Part shown: positions 44,536 to 56,735 of the stretch, in pieces
Position numbering within the stretch: the first letter of the stretch is position 1
Layout of the letters: every line of letters starts with the position of its first letter
Assembly: GCF_000835495.1 (NCBI RefSeq)
Contig: NW_015622547.1
Span: forward strand, 2,170,001-2,234,000
Reading direction: 5' to 3'
Origin: Cladophialophora immunda
Lineage: Eukaryota; Ascomycota; Eurotiomycetes; Chaetothyriales; Herpotrichiellaceae
DNA length: 64,000 nucleotides
Position numbers and translations under genes: made by a program
The notes under the pieces: generated by a model
Told to the model about the DNA's origin: nothing
What the model saw: the letters and a program-made list of their open reading frames with translations, nothing else
Databases searched by the model: none

Positions 44536-47500
44536 TTACATCATCTTCGAACCAGCAAATTCGCTCCAGCTCTTGACCTCAGGAGGAATTCCTTCCTGTC
44601 GAGGAAGTTTCGCATTCATGCACTGAGCAAACAGCAATGCAGTCTATAGGTTGGAGTTAGTCATGTCCCCACAATAGCAATGGAACGGTTGGTCATACCT
44701 TGGGCTCCATGAACAGAGGGACACCAAAGTCCACAGCGTTCCTTCTCATCACATAATCTTCGTCCACCAGTGTCTTACCTCGAGTCTTTGCCAGGTTGAA
44801 GACTCCCCTGATATCGTACTTCTGAAACACCTGTCGAAGCGCGTTCTTGTCCGTCGTAGGGAACTCAATCACCTCAATCGTTGCGCCAGACTTCTCCAAA
44901 TGATCCTTCACGTCCTGGCTCGCGGCATAGAACTTGTAACCCAATGGTTGAAGATATTCCACAATCTTGGGAAGTTCCGGAAGCTCAGTGGATCCACCAA
45001 GCAGGATTCCCTCTCCAGGTTCAGGCATCCGGAAGTTCATGGTTGACTGGAGCGATGCCCAATACGCCTCGATCAAGTCTTTCCCAAAGCACGCAATCTC
45101 ACCGGTGCTGCTCATCTCAACGCCCAGGAAAGGATCAGCTCCCGCCAACCGAGTCCAGGAAAATTGCGGAACTTTGGTGGCCAGGTAATCGCGCTTTTCG
45201 GCCATGAGATCTCGAGGCTCGGGGACATTCTGACCCACCAATGCTTTGGTTGCAACGTCAATAAAGTTGGTCCCGAGCACTTTGCTGACAAAAGGGAACG
45301 ACCGCGAAGCACGAAGATTGCACTCAATGACCTTGAGCGCAGGTTCTTCACCGGGTGCATCAGCCTTGATGATTTGCATGTTGAAAGGCCCAGTGATGTT
45401 CCAAGCTTTGGCGACTTTCTGCGCAATCTCCTTGACACGAGCCATCACATTCTCGTCAAGATTGGCTGGTGGGAGAACCAGAGTGGCATCTCCAGAGTGG
45501 ACACCTGCGGCTTCGACGTGTTCAGATACAGCGTGCAGAATCAACTCTCCTTTTGATGCCACAGCGTCAACGTCAATTTCCTGAGCGCCTTCGATAAACT
45601 TTGTAATCACAACCGGATGGTCGGGGGAAACCGCCGACGCCGATTCCAGTTTATCTTTCAGCTCTTCGTGCGTATAGATGACGGACATGGCGGCTCCGGA
45701 AAGAACATACGACGGGCGCACGAGGACAGGATAACCCACCGAGTCAGCGAAAGACTCGGCATCTGCCACAGAGGTCAACTCTTTCCATGCTGGTTGATCC
45801 ACACCAATCGAGTCCAGAATCTGCGAGAACTTATGACGGTCTTCGGCTCTGTCAATGTCGACTGGGTTGGTGCCGAGCACGTGTGCTTTCCCTTCTTCCT
45901 GTAGCCGCAACGCTATGTTTTGCGGAAGCTGGCCACCCACGCTGACGACAACGCCCGAAGCACTCTCGAGCTCGTAGATATCCATGACTCGTTCGTACGA
46001 CAGCTCTTCGAAGTAAAGCTTGTCCGCGGTGTCAAAATCGGTGCTGTAAGTCTCCGGATTGTACTTTTTTACGTAAAAAACATCAGTATATGCCTGTTGT
46101 AAAAAAAAGAGAGGGAAAAGTTCACTTACGTTGATCATCACTGTCTTCTGGCCCATACTGCGAAGAGACAGTGTGGCATTCACGGCGCACCAATCGAATT
46201 CAACAGACGATCCAATTCGGTAAACGCCAGATCCAAGAATGATGGTCCCTTTGTCTTCAAATGTGACGTCGTGAGACGAGGCGTTGTATGTGGTGTACAA
46301 ATAGTTGGTGTCGGCAGGAAACTCGGCTGCAAGCGTATCAATCTTCTTCACCCAAGGTCGAATGCCGAATTTCTGTCGACGAACTCGGACTTCTCCTTCG
46401 GTAGACTTGACGTACATGGCGATCTGCTTGTCGGAAAATCCTTGCTTCTTCGCCTTCAACATCAGCTCGTGCTTGATGCCGTTCAGAGAGCCGATCTCTT
46501 GGATTTCTGTCATTGTGTCTTTGAGGTTCTGCAGCTTGTGGAGGAACCACTTATCAATCTTGGTCAGGTCATGAATCTTGTCCACCGAGTAGTTCTCGTG
46601 GATCATGGCTTGCCCAACGGCCAGCCACCTTCGGTCAGTGGGATTGCGAAGGACGTCGTCCAGATTGTCAAACTTGTCGCCTTGGAATCCCACGTACCGG
46701 GGATCGACCTGCCGGATCGCTTTCTGAAACGACTCTTCAAATGTGCGACCGATGGCCATAACTTCTCCTACAGATTTCATGGCACTTCCAATGTCACGCT
46801 TCACGTGCTGGAACTTTGACAGATCCCAACGAGGAATCTTGACCACGATATAGTCCAAACTCGGCTCGAAGTTGGCGGTGGTTGTCTTGGTGACGGCGTT
46901 GGGCAGCTCCGGAAGGGTGTGACCCAGGCCGATCTTTGCAGCTGTATAAGCCAGAGGATAGCCGGTTGCTTTGGATGCGAGCGCTGATGAGCGGGAAAGA
47001 CGAGCGTTGACTTCAATGACACGGTAGTCGAGACCGTCGGGTTGGAGTGCGTATTGAACGTTACATTCACCAACCACTCCTAGATGGCGGACGATCTTGA
47101 TGGCCGCTGTCCGTAGCATGTGATACTCTTCATCACTTAGGGTCTGGCTCGGGGCGACCACGATGCTGTCTCCGGTGTGAATGCCAAGGGGGTCAAAGTT
47201 TTCCATGTTGCAGACAGTAATACAATTGTCCTCAGCATCGCGGACCACTTCATACTCGACTTCCTTCCAGCCTTTCAAAGACTTCTCGACCAAGATCTGA
47301 GGTGATAGAGAGAGCGATCGGGAAGACAAATTGCTGAGCTCCTCGGGGTTGTTGGCAAAACCTGATCCCAGACCACCAAGTGCATAGGCTGAGCGAACGA
47401 TGATGGGGTATCCGACCTTCTCGGCAGCGTCAAGGGCTTCCTCGACAGTGCCAACGGCGATGGACTGAGCAATGGGGATATTAATCTCGTTAAGAGCTTT

Positions 47501-48270
47501 GGCAAACAAGTCCCGGTCTTCGCTGGTCTCGAGAGTCTTGATGCTGGTTCCGAGCACCTTGACGCCATATCGATCAAATATGCCCATCTTGTTCATTTGG
47601 ACACCCAAATTGAGGCCTGTCTGGCCACCAAACGTGAGCAGAATGCCATCCGGTTTCTCTCTCTCGATAACGTAGGTGACATATTCAGGAGTGACTGGAA
47701 GGTAGTAGACCTCGTCGGCGAGCTTGTGATCGGTTTGAATGGTCGCAATATTAGGATTAATGAGGATGGATTTAACGCCAGCTTCTTTGAGTGCTTTCAG
47801 CGCTTGGGACCCTATAGTAGCTGTGAGCTTGTGATCCAGGACTGCTGCCACCACATGCCACTTGGCAAATAGGGCCTGGAAGAATTTTGCATAGGACTGA
47901 GTCATAACTGTCTGTCCTGCAAGTACGTACCAGAATAGTCAAACTCTCCAGCCTGTCCTATGCTCAAACCACCACTTCCAATGACTATGACCTTCTTGAC
48001 GTCGACCAGATTCTTCCCATACTCGATGGCACCGCTTTCCAAGTAAGCCTCTGGGCGGGGTGCCTCTTGGACTAGGGCTCGTCGTTTTGTAGACCTTGTG
48101 AATCTCTTGACTTGCTGCCATGAGGGAGTTTTGGAGTTGACCAGATGCTGTCGAACAGCGAGTGAGGGCGCTCGAGTAGAAAACGGTCGTGCAGAGAGTC
48201 GGGGGACAGGAGCGCAGTCGCGCAGCAGAATGCCGCTGGCCTGGCGAAGAGCTCGCGCGGTCGAGGCCAT
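44536..48270 (-). CDS. cpa2: Carbamoyl-phosphate synthase large subunit, arginine pathway (mitochondrial; four exons)
   Basis: Makes carbamoyl phosphate from bicarbonate, ammonia delivered by the small subunit, and two ATP, for arginine synthesis. Exons: 48270-47931, 47811-46130, 46063-44699 and 44643-44536, 1164 aa. ATG 48270 starts a mitochondrial-type presequence (MASTARALRQASGILLRD, then RPFSTRAPS) rich in Arg/Ser/Ala and free of acidic residues at first. Core marks: VIVIGSGGLSIGQAGEFDYSG/SQALKALKEAGV, GGQTGLNLG, VEKSLKGWKEVEYEV, the second ATP-grasp half with VLVRPSYVLSGAAM, and the C-terminal MGS-like regulatory domain. The last exon (TALLFAQCMNAKLP to SKMM) follows a GTATGA...TATAG intron and would be missed by simple reading, since the preceding frame stops two residues into the intron. 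Lack of fused GATase or ATCase domains separates it from the pyrimidine CAD-type enzyme. Intron 46064-46129 is unusual (see findings). Confidence 0.95.
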
Positions 48271-49215
48271 GGCGGTCGAGCCAATGGGTGATTGCTGGCA
48301 GGCGAGATAGAACGAGTGTTCCACTCAGTCGCTGCACGGAACCAGCTCAGGATAGTTCTGTAACTGAGGACTCTGAAGCAGTCACTGTGTATAGATTTGT
48401 CAAGGAAAAGAAGCTCAAAACTGCAGCGCTGGAAATGGATTCCCAAGCCCCCGAACACTGGGCAGTAAAAAAAAGTGCGGCCGACTGCGCGAGGCTTTCA
48501 GATTGCGGGAGCCAATGGATAAGCTGCAAACAAGCAACTTGGATCCTCAGACGTCAGTGGGGGATCAAAAGATAAGAGTTTTCCCTCTCTGCCCGTCCTC
48601 TCTCTGTCGATCTGGACAAGACAAGATGGACTGAGGTGAGTGAGGATGTGTTAGGCGCAGCAGACTGCGATCTTCCCCCTTGACTACGAAGTACTAATGA
48701 CTGGGTCTTAGGGAGCTCGCCAGGTCTCTCTTCTACATTCGCCCGCCATTCGATCCATGCGACCGCCTTGAAAAAATTTCTCCCTGTTGCGTGAACGAGT
48801 CACTTTTTTTTTTCTTTCGCCCTTGGATCACCATGAAAATTTTGTCTGGGGAAACAAGAGGCGTTAGATGCGGCAGAATTGGGAAAGCCTGCAGCGACAC
48901 TGCATGCTTCTAAACTCTTCTCGGTCACCGCCTTTGACATCTTCCACCAAGGGATCAACTTTTTGGAGCCACCAAGAACCAACCATCTCTCCTCTGCTTC
49001 GTCCCTCCGCCCCTCTTTCGGCCGTCTACCAACCATGCACGATCTTTTCACACTGATGCTGGTATAAAAATCTTTCTCTTGCGTCATTTGATCTGAGCTG
49101 CATGTGGCAGACGCAGACTGCGTACATGGCTAGAAAAATCCTTTTTTTTTTGGTTCCGTTCTACGGAGAATTGTCTATGGTTGGAATGCCGAGTCCCCCG
49201 GTGCGTTCCTCGCAC
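48271..49215. other. Intergenic: CPS promoter and abp1 3' flank
   Basis: About 945 bp between two minus-strand genes, without a supportable gene. A TGACTC half-type Gcn4/CpcA site (minus strand) lies at 48797-48802 but lacks the final A of the consensus. Two T-runs occur near 48806 and 49142. Confidence 0.55.
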
Positions 49216-51861
49216 TCAGTCGTTCAGTTTCGTATAGTTGGCAGGGAAAAGTCCAGTGTGACCGTTGTACTCGCCATGCCACCAGTCGTCGTCAGGAAAT
49301 GACTAAGAGATCCATCATTAGCAGAGACTCAAATGGCCACGGTCGTCAAGCCCACGCTTACCACATTGGTGATGATCGCGTTCTCCGGGAATGACAACTC
49401 GTTGTCCTCTCCAGCCTCATAGTCGTAGAGCGCAGTTGCTGTCGCCCCATGGGCCTCAGCAGCTGCCGGAGCCGATGCGGGAGGAATTGGCTCTGCCGCG
49501 GCGACAGGAGCAGCCGCTGGGGTAGGGGCAGCTGCACCGCCAGCATCGTCATCCAGCAGCGTGAGATAATTGCTGGGTACTAGTCCGGTCTGCATACTCA
49601 TCAGTATCGCTACCCGCGTCTTTGGAAGGGCAGACTTACCTGTCCCGCCTCGTTCTTGACCAGCCACCAATCTGGGTCAATTCGTTGGATGTCGGTCACC
49701 ATTTCACCTAGAACAGTCAGCCTCGGTACTGTCTATCAGAAAACTGAAGAGTCATACCTTCACGCAGTGATACTTCATTATCCTCGGCTGCCTCGTAGTC
49801 ATACTCAGCCCGAGCACGTTCCCCTCCAGCTGCAGGCCCCGGTGCCGGAGCAGACTCGACGGCCACGGTTCCCAAAGTAGTGGCTGCCGCAGCCACTGCC
49901 GCAGTTCTGCCCAGGTCAGGGCCTCGAGCTGGTTCATCGTCCTCTTCTCTTGCCGCTGGGGTGGGAATGGCCCGCGCCATAGAAGTTGCTGGCAACACAG
50001 GTGGAGGAGATAGTTGCTCCTCGTGAGCATCGGCAACATCCGCTGAGGCGCTGACTGGTATGGCCACGCGAATAGGAGAGCCACTTGGCGGCTCCGGCTC
50101 CTCCTCGGGTGTGGGACTTCGAGGTTGTGCGGGTGGAGGAGGTAGTGCTGGTGCGGACTCTTCCTCCCTAGATTGCGACAGTGGTAGGCCCGGGATTGGA
50201 ATGCCACGATTGGGCTTGCTGCTTGTATCTGGCTCCGGAGCAGGGGGTGGCGCTCGGTCAAAGGTTGCCGGAGCTCCCATCGGTGGCGCTCCGCTGAAGC
50301 GATCTCGGATCGAGCTGATTCCGCCAACTGGAGAAGTTGGAGCCTCCTCTTCCTCGACCGCCCTTATACCTTCGCCCGTCACTTGTTGACCAATACTGCT
50401 GCGGCCAGTATGCGTAGTTTGCACGGGAGCCCACGTCTTGCCTGTGTAACCACTCTTCCAGCCGCCGTCACCGCTCTTTTGCGCGGCGATAGGTGGCTGC
50501 CCGGTATAACCAGAAGGCGATACTGGAGGTTCACCCGAGCCGCTCATACCTCTTTCACGGGCCTTCTTCTCAGCCCACAGCTGCGCGGGCGTCTTCCCAC
50601 CTTGGTCAGCGAATGTCCTACTCGCCGCGCCCACAGGGGCAGTTGGTGCAACAGGCTTTGCCTCGAAACCACCGGGAAGTGGTGCTTTGGTCCCAGTGAA
50701 AGTCGAGCCGCCACCAAACTTGTTAGCCACTTTAGGTTTCGGGAGGGATGTCAACCGCTCAGGCCCTTGGGAAAAGGCCGCCGACCTCTCTGCCAGCGAA
50801 CGAGTGGGCATTTCCGGTTCTTCAGAAGGTCCGGTCGATGTGCTTGAGACAGGAGGCAGCCGTGAAAAGCCACTTGAGTCTTCGGGTCTCTGCGCTTTTG
50901 CGCGAATGGCCGCGATGTCAACCTTGCCGACAGGCTCATAAGCACCCTTGACGGGTTCCGGTCTGTCGTCCTTTAAGGAGCCTGATACCTGGGCTTGACG
51001 TCGAATGGCCGCAATGTCAACCTTGCCGACGGGCTGATATGCACCTCGGACGACTCCAGGCCGATCGTCCGCCTCGCTGCCCGTGAAGGGCGATGGGGCC
51101 GGCTTTTGTGAACTGAGGTCTCTCATATTGACCTTTGTAGGCTGATAAGCTGGCGCTACTTTCTCCAGCTGTGTTCTTGTGACCGGAGGAGCGTCTGCAC
51201 CCCAACCATCCTCATCCACATTAGCATCTCTTTTGGGTAGATTGCGCGCTACAGGATTATACCCAGCCGAAACTCCAGTACTCTGGGTAGGCGTAAAGAC
51301 AGGTTTCGAGGCAATGGTGGGCTTGGTTGCAGCAACCGGAGGAGGGGCAGCCGCGGCAGAGGTGCTTGAAGAGTATTTCGAGCCCGAGGCATCCGCGACT
51401 TTCTGGATGATACTGTCCGGGGTGAGGTCACGGTCTGATCTCGCAGTAATCTGGACATGGTAACCATGCAACAATTTCGCAACTGTAGTCAGGTGGCTTG
51501 TGAAATAGCCTTTAGTTCGTTCGGGGACACCTTCACCACACCAGGCGATGAGGGCACTTTTAGGAAGACCTGTGTTGGAGTCCTTGACCTTGAGAAAAGC
51601 AAATTGAATGCGGCCATCAGAGAATTCGTCAATCAGGTCGACGAGTTCACCTTCCCCCGTGCTTTGTACCTTCAACACGCTCTCTTTATTTCCCGAGTCC
51701 TGCTGAAAGGCATTCGCAAGAGGTGCTGAAACTGAGAAGACAGCCCATTGACCGTACGTGGGCGAGGCTGCGGCCGGACCGGTTGGAGAAGGGGCGCTGA
51801 CAATTGACTGATAGCTCTTGGAGATCGAAGGTCCGTTTGTTGAGGTATTGAGAGAAGCCAT
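49216..51861 (-). CDS. abp1: Actin-binding protein Abp1 with ADF-H and two SH3 domains (four exons)
   Basis: Cortical actin-patch protein linking F-actin and Arp2/3 regulation to endocytosis. Minus-strand exons 51861-49758, 49707-49640, 49589-49362 and 49302-49216, phase-consistent, 828 aa. The N-terminal ADF-homology domain (about 10-150) includes SPTYGQWAVFSV, FLKVKDSNTGLPKSALIAWCGEGVPERTKGYF and HVQITARSDRDLTPD. The middle holds the acidic DEDGWGADAPP, then repeated [AG]AYxPxGKVDIAAIR modules, Lys/Pro-rich low complexity with AQLWAEKKARERG, and proline-rich SH3-ligand stretches (APALPPPPAQP). Two SH3 domains end the protein: ARAEYDYEAAEDNE...WWLVKNEAGQTGLVPSNY and TALYDYEAGEDNE...DDDWWHGEYNGHTGLFPANY. 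The first SH3 is split by two introns, and the terminal exon encodes the last 28 residues. Yeast Abp1 has one SH3; two are common in filamentous fungi as far as I recall. Confidence 0.94.
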
Positions 51862-52854
51862 GGCTACCGAGAGAAGGAGGGAGGGTCAGTGTGGTCAAAA
51901 TAGACCAGGCTGCCTTGTGAGTTGTGTCTGCTTTCCCGTCGCTTTGAATGGAACTGCGAATGGTACGGGGAGTTTAGGTCGGATATCAGGGGAAAGCAAT
52001 ATACTGTAGTTTTCGCAGTAGCCTACAGGATCCTGGAATGAGAAGGGTGGACAATCAAGATGGAGAATTGAAAGGGCAGCTTACTCTGCCTGGTCGGTTA
52101 GTGCCATTGGGAGTTGGAGTACGGGGAGCGAGATGGTCCCTCAGCTTCGCAGCTTGATGATGGCATATGCCAAGACACTAAATACGAATGGGCATCATGT
52201 GATCGGGCTCCGCTCTGCAGGCTGCACTTCCCGTTCTCCTCTCCTCTCTCTTCGCAACTGCGCCCTCTCCTCATACCCACCACATTCCTATCCAGCGCCC
52301 AGGTCAAACGCGACGACAGGGGATCGTCAATTCTCATTTCCTTGTACCTAGGGTCTTTCTTTGTATACCCACTTGACCTCTACAGCCTTTCAGTGGCAAA
52401 ACCCCTCCCTGCCGCGAACCGGTACTGAACAGCCCGACCTTGGTTGCTCCTCATCCAATCCGAATACCCTCGATACCACATCAGCCACGGACGCCTCCGG
52501 CTTTGGTCGACAAAAAGTGCTTCTGAACATTGGAGGGACCGGTTACCGACCCGCATATCTCTAGGAATCCTGTTTCCTGTTGTGCCGACTACTACAGGAC
52601 CGACAAGGAAAAGATTGTGGCAAGACGAGTCCTGCAAAGTCGTGCTCGTCACGACCACGACACTATCGCTACCTGTGTTCGAGCAAAGCAATTGCTCTGC
52701 TCGAAATGTTTTTCTTTCTCTCTTCATCAGACCCAGACTGGCTAGCACACTTGGCTACCGGCTCCTGGCGCTGACATTTTCGTTTCTCAAACAGACTTCA
52801 TCTGTTGAGCATTTCCTATTTTTCTTCTTCAAATGATCTCCACAACCATATGCC
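51862..52854. promoter_or_regulatory. Divergent promoter region, abp1 / F-box gene
   Basis: About 990 bp between divergent start codons. Contains CT-rich tracts near 52230-52280, as in fungal promoters. No gene found. Both leaders and promoters should lie here. Confidence 0.5.
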
Positions 52855-55800
52855 ATGGACTTCAACGATGGATCAACTTTCGCTCCTTCAACAGGCTCGC
52901 GAAAGAGACCCAGACCTTCATATCTTGCAGATCTTTCTGCCCTCGAGCTTGAGTACGGACCCATGGCTGAGAGGCGTCCTGCGACAGCCATTTCCTCTGG
53001 CGCCGATACCGAGAGGAGTAAACGGCCAAAGCTCTCATTCGGAACGCCGGGCCTTAGCTCTCCTGCAGGCCCCAAGACAGCCTCTTTGCGCCAGCCTTTG
53101 AAGCTGGCGGAGCTACCTTGCGAGATCCTGCAGCACATTTTCGCTTTTGTTGATCCCATTTCTCTTGGACGGTTGATCTGTGTCAACCGCGCCTTTCGTT
53201 CACTTCTTGATCCCGCATGCCTACTGCCACAAAAATCTGCATCTAGCCACTCCATGCATCTGACCATGCGGAGTCAGGACCTTGTCTGGGCCGCATCACG
53301 CAGATCGTTCCTCCAGGGGTTTCCAAAGCCGATGGATAAAATGACAGAGCTGGAAATGTGGAGACTCGTTCGAGGTCGCACATGCCAATTCTGTGGGAAG
53401 AGAACCGCTCAACTGCAGCGACCGTCGGTTCCTGAGCCCTGGGATGCCGGGCCTGGTCTGCATGGCGTTCGGTCTATCTGGCCATTCAGAGTCAGGACTT
53501 GTGGCCGTTGTCTGCAGCCCAGGCTAATAAAGGTGAGGTCCTTTACTTCGCATCTGATGCAGTGTCTGATCTCCGGTAGGATGCGGAATTGATTGTCTCT
53601 ACTTATTCGGCATTGAGGCCCGGTTTGCCTTTCGCGATTCTGACACAGGAGCTGAATTATATTCCATCCGCAGTGATCCAGCAAAAGCCACCGCCACCAC
53701 ACCTCGAGCTGGTCAAATACTATTTCCGTCCTCAATTCGAAGAACTTCAATCCGAGTTCCATGATGTAAAGGCTTTGGGAGCCGCTGCAGTGGCAGAATG
53801 GTATAAAGGCCTCGAGACTGTTGGACAGCAAAGTAACGCCGACGCCGCCCGTTTTGAGCAATGGGAAATCCAAGGTGGCTTTTCCAGGGCGCCCACTGTA
53901 ATCGGTCAAAACGGAAACAGGGTCCTTACTCCGTCAATGAGCGTTACGAGCCAAGCAGACCTCATGCAAATATTTGACAATGTGCAACAAACTTCTGGGA
54001 ACTCTGCTATTGGAACACCCTCCTCTGGAAATGTAGTTTCGGGACTTTCCACTCCTGGCATATCTGAGGGTAAGCAGTTGATTGTTCTTTTCGATAGTCT
54101 CATCCCTTCCAGTCGAAGTGTCTTGGGATGTCCTTGTCTACAGCAAAACTAATGTGTACCCCACACAGATTCTCGGCACGCATCCAATCAAACCCAAGGA
54201 TGGCCCTTGGCACACTTCTCTGCGGCCCCCGGTCATCAGCCCCTTGGAGCTGTCAGTGCACTTGCCCATCCAGGGCCGCCTGGCCAAACGCCAGTGCGTC
54301 CTCCACGTCAAAAAACGGAGCGTAGTTTGAAGGAGGCAAAAGAGACAAGGGCTGAACGCCGAAAAGACATTGAGAGACGCTGCCTTGCCCTCGATCCCCC
54401 AATAATGCCGTCAACGCTAACGTACATGGATGCGTTTCAGGCTGCGATCTTGATCTCGCGTCCACTCAATGATAAGGCATGGGAGATGTTGAAACCTCGT
54501 CTTCTGGCTCAACGTACCGATGCAGAACACCGAGAGAGCAGATTTGCACTGAGGGACCCGACCATACAACTCCAAAAGCGTCAGCAACTGGAAGAAGAGC
54601 AGCGTGTTGCCCAGGCAAATGCAAGCCACATGTGGTTTGAATTGAAGGTCCCTGCAAGAGATAAACTACAGAAATATGCCCAAGATTTCATCCATCAGAC
54701 GTGGTCGGATGGTCGTGCGGTCACAAGGGCGACTGCAAGCAAGTTCGCTGCAGAAGTTCTCTGTCATGTGCGACAACGCTTCGACGAGGTGGTTGCCCAA
54801 GAAGATCGAATGCTCGAACTGAAAGGGACCGCATTTCCACAGGATCAGGCGTCCCTTGCCTGCAGGAAATTAAGACTTGAGGACATGAAATGGGTCTATG
54901 AAGAATTTGTGAGGCCTTACACGGAGAGCTTTGGAAAAGCCCTTTTCCTTTGCCATGTGTGTGATACCAACCAAAAGCTATTCGCATTCGAACCGGTCAT
55001 CCAGCACTTTGCTGCGAAACATACGGACTCTCTCAGCAGCGGCAACAGCATCGTGTACTGGAAGGCCGATTGGCCCCTCGAGCCCCCTTTTGATCCACAT
55101 CCGAACGTCCTATGGGCTCTGGATGTCTCCGGCAGTATGTCTCGTACACTACCACCGCAGCAAGCCCGCCAAAGCTTCCCCTCCCGTGGTCCACCCTCGT
55201 CTGTCGAAGGTGGACCTAAAGGTCCAACAACATATTCCCAACCTGACCCGTCATCACAGTGGTTCGCTGACCCATCACGACGCACCAGCCAAAACACGTA
55301 TTCAGGATCAATGAGAACGGACTCGCTCAATGGCGGGCGCCTCCCTCCAGCGCTTGAAAAAGGTGGTATTAGGGGGAGCGTTGCTGGCTCCTCCATTGCC
55401 AGGTCCGAAGTTTCTCGATATACCAATGAAGATGAATATGGCGCCCGTTATCATCCCCGGGCATTTGCACACCCAGACAACTCAAATGTTCAATACTACC
55501 AGGGGACATTTACTGGGGGTAAGGCTAGCGACGAAATGGACAGGAGTCATTCAAGCAGACCCGCAACCCGACGGGAGGAACACCTCCATCATTTCGACAC
55601 TGGACGTGGTTGGGAAGGCTGGAAGCGAGAAGGCCCGGTTTCCCACGGTTCCATGATCTATTCGTATGGAGACGGCTCTTCGAGGTTCTCGTACGGAGAC
55701 TCTTTACAAAGAGACGGCGGTACCTCAGTGGATGAAGCATCTGAGACCGGGATGGGTAGCAAAGCCACCAGTCGCATCTCTCTACGGCGGGAAGTAGCAT

Positions 55801-56735
55801 CAGAGTCAAGAGCGCCAACCAGCGAGATCGAGACGTCGAGAGTTGAAACTCATCAGGCCGCAACCGACGCAGCTGTGGAGAATTTCCTCAACAACTTCAG
55901 CCCCATGGTTGAAGAGAGCACGGATAGCTCAAAGGACGTTGCCGCAACCGTGCCTGCAATTGGCCTACAGCAACCTCGCAGCGTGCCAGGACTACACTCG
56001 GCTGATGTTTATTCTCAGCAGCACGAAAACTGGCAGGCCTTAGACAGCCGCCCTATGGGCCGTGTCTCTCCTACTTCCCGACACAGACCTGCTCTGCCCA
56101 TCAGAGAGCTCGAACGGCCTGCTTTGTGGGCTGATGACCCTCCAGCACAATTCCGCTATAACCCTTTGGCTCCATCAGATCGCGACCATGAGATAAGCCG
56201 GGAACTGGCTCATGGTGGCATATACGGGGAGAGTTCCGGACGAACACTCCAAACCCGCTACGATGGTCAAAATGAGGGTATGCGAGACGCGGTTCCCACC
56301 TACAATGTGCCTTCCTACGACGCTCCATATTTCTACGGTCCAGACGGAAGACGATATATAGAAGTATCGGAACCAAGCATGGAGAGGTATGCAATTCGAC
56401 CGGACGATTTTCCAGATCGATATCACCAACGTGGGGAAATTGGTGGCGTACATTACTTGAACAACAGACAATATTTTCTAGATCGCCACGTCGAACACGA
56501 CGACCGTGTCCGTGCTACCTCTAGGGATTATCGACTTGGTGGTAATGATTACCACCCTGCTCAGAATCGAGGGCCGTCTTTGGAGTATGATGGTCGCTAC
56601 CCGCATGAGGACATTAACCTTGAACCACGCGCGCGAAGTGGAAGAATCAGCACGCGGGAGATTACTTATGAGCCAATCGACCAACCAACGCGGTACACTC
56701 CGCGATCCTTTGGCGCAAGTCACCCTGGGGAATGA
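52855..56735 (+). CDS. F-box protein with cysteine-rich motifs and long disordered tail (three exons)
   Basis: Probable substrate receptor of an SCF ubiquitin ligase. Exons 52855-53532, 53580-54069 and 54169-56735, GT-AG and in phase, about 1244 aa. Two short basic patches (SRKRPRP, RSKRPK) precede an F-box at about 82-122 (LKLAELPCEILQHIFAFVDPISLGRLICVNRAF). A cysteine pair region follows (RTCQFCGKR, then RTCGRCLQPRLIK just before the first intron), which could bind zinc together. Residues of roughly 400-710 form a helical, conserved-looking region (LTYMDAFQAAILISRPLNDKAWEMLKPRLL). It closes with CHVC...QHFAAKHTDS, resembling a C2H2 zinc site, and VYWKADWPLEPPFDPHPNV. The remaining 500 residues are disordered, rich in Ser, Arg, Tyr and Asp (YGDGSSRFSYGD, repeated RYxxR-type segments). 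I do not know a named orthologue; the F-box assignment is good, the substrate unknown. Confidence 0.82.

Noticed and set aside
42712..48270. A secondary-metabolite cluster around the Zn2Cys6 factor and SnoaL-like protein
   Set aside because: No backbone synthase, P450, methyltransferase or oxidoreductase nearby; the next genes are CPS and Abp1, both housekeeping.
48797..48802. TGACTC (minus strand) as a CpcA/Gcn4 site for the CPS gene
   Set aside because: The seventh consensus base is missing (TGACTCG, not TGACTCA) and it lies over 500 bp from the start codon; too weak to annotate as functional.
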